A DNA stretch of 5,849 nucleotides, from positions 1 through 5,849 of the forward strand of contig JAJYVK010000117.1 of NCBI GenBank assembly GCA_021792075.1. The letters run 5' to 3'. Positions 5,245 to 5,849 of this stretch are shown here, in pieces. The DNA comes from Actinomycetes bacterium (GTDB lineage Bacteria > Actinomycetota > Acidimicrobiia > Acidimicrobiales > Acidimicrobiaceae). The notes beneath the pieces were generated by a model. It did no database searches, was not told the DNA's origin, and saw only the letters and a program-made list of their open reading frames with translations. Each line of letters opens with the position of its first letter. Within the stretch, counting starts at the first letter, position 1. The translations under genes and the position numbers were made by a program.

Positions 5245-5849
5245 CCAGCCTTCGGGTTGAAAAGGGATCCAAGTTCAACCCTCTGACCTGAGAACTCAAA
5301 GGTGAGGAGCTTCTTTGAGAGGGTCAGCCCCGTATAGTGCATGCCAGTCGGGAGCACGGCTATGTCGACGGGAACCGGTGCGACACTGCTGAACACTGAA
5401 GACGCAGGCGCCGAGTGATTCAGAGCGTTGACAGTCTCAGGGGTCAAATAGAGCAGGTTGTTTTTCAATTCAATCTTTGAGATGACCGTCAATGTTATCT
5501 GCTGGCCTTGGTAGCTAACCTGATTGGAGGTTCCTATCTGATTGTTTCCCACATAGAAGATTGAAGCTTTGCTGTTTGACCCGCTTTGGAGTGTGCTGGT
5601 AAGAGCGGAGTAGGCCAGTGACAGCGTTCCTGTGACTTGAGAGGCCCGAGTATTGCTCAAAGGGGCGTTGCTAGCGGGTGAGGCACCAGTTAAACCTGAG
5701 AGACGCATGTTGAGTTCCGCTCGGCCGAACATGCCGATTCGTGATTGTGAAGCTGAGATGACTGCGTTTGCCTGAGAGGAGGAAATCTGGCTGACGGGGT
5801 TGTTTGCAATGAATGCGACACTGACAGCTGAGTCGAAGCAGAAACCGGA
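5241..5849 (-). CDS. DUF2993 (LmeA-like) family protein, C-terminal part (partial, 5' end outside window)
   Basis: The reading frame is open from the right window edge (5849) to the TAG at 5241-5243, giving 202 residues without a stop. The ATG at 5732 is an internal methionine, because 39 good codons precede it. The partial protein is rich in Ser, Thr, Asn and Leu, with alternating beta strands. The order QQITLTVISKIELKNNLLYLTP, then VPVDIAVLPTGMHYTGLTLS, then LLTFEFSGQRVEL matches the later part of DUF2993 proteins as I know them. These are actinobacterial envelope proteins with a tubular lipid-binding type fold; the known mycobacterial member LmeA acts in lipomannan assembly. Any signal peptide or anchor would lie outside the window. 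It is convergent with the dehydrogenase, sharing bases 5241-5244 at the stops, and is probably unrelated to the catabolic genes. The coding frame is fairly secure; the family call is by pattern only. Confidence 0.62.
   Translation of the reverse strand, partial: SGFCFDSAVSVAFIANNPVSQISSSQANAVISASQSRIGMFGRAELNMRLSGLTGASPASNAPLSNTRASQVTGTLSLAYSALTSTLQSGSNSKASIFYVGNNQIGTSNQVSYQGQQITLTVISKIELKNNLLYLTPETVNALNHSAPASSVFSSVAPVPVDIAVLPTGMHYTGLTLSKKLLTFEFSGQRVELGSLFNPKAG

Noticed and set aside
5241..5732. Complete 163-aa minus-strand gene starting at 5732
   Set aside because: The same frame stays open for 39 more codons to the window edge with similar composition, and no ribosome site precedes the ATG, so the gene is partial.
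1..5849. CRISPR array, tRNA/rRNA gene, insertion sequence or phage genes
   Set aside because: No regularly spaced repeats, no cloverleaf-like or rRNA sequence, and no transposase, integrase or phage structural motifs were seen on either strand.

Overview
The window looks like a catabolic/transport segment from an actinobacterium. Base composition is moderate by eye rather than the very high G+C of streptomycetes. The lipoprotein signal with a long Ser/Thr linker, the two-domain sugar-ABC ATPase remnant and the DUF2993-like protein at the right edge all fit Actinobacteria. The Ser/Thr-rich stretch after the lipobox resembles lipoproteins of Acidimicrobiia, but that finer placement is a guess.

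Layout, left to right: (1) the 3' end of an RbsA/MglA-type ABC ATPase gene (1-474, start lies outside the window). (2) A 188-nt gap with an 8-bp inverted repeat and a weak candidate promoter. (3) A complete Rieske non-heme iron oxygenase of the phthalate 4,5-dioxygenase alpha-subunit type (663-1949). (4) An overlapping 153-aa protein that I cannot assign (1946-2407). (5) A gap of about 395 nt with no convincing gene. (6) A lipoprotein substrate-binding protein of the sugar-type (type I periplasmic-binding fold) ABC family (2803-3996), closed by a clear intrinsic terminator (4020-4053). (7) A zinc-dependent medium-chain dehydrogenase (4138-5244). (8) On the minus strand, converging on it and sharing its stop-codon bases, the C-terminal part of a secreted/membrane-linked DUF2993-like protein (5241-5849, start outside the window).

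How the genes may work together (inference): a type I binding protein plus an RbsA-like ATPase would import a small polar molecule. The Rieske oxygenase would hydroxylate or demethylate it, and the zinc dehydrogenase would oxidise the resulting alcohol or diol. No permease, ferredoxin, oxygenase reductase or transcription regulator lies in the window, so the pathway is incomplete here and the substrate cannot be named. The most interesting item is the unassigned protein coupled to the oxygenase. Its second half reads like part of a 2-hydroxyacid dehydrogenase Rossmann domain, but it lacks the glycine-rich nucleotide loop. The DUF2993-like gene probably belongs to a different, cell-envelope function.
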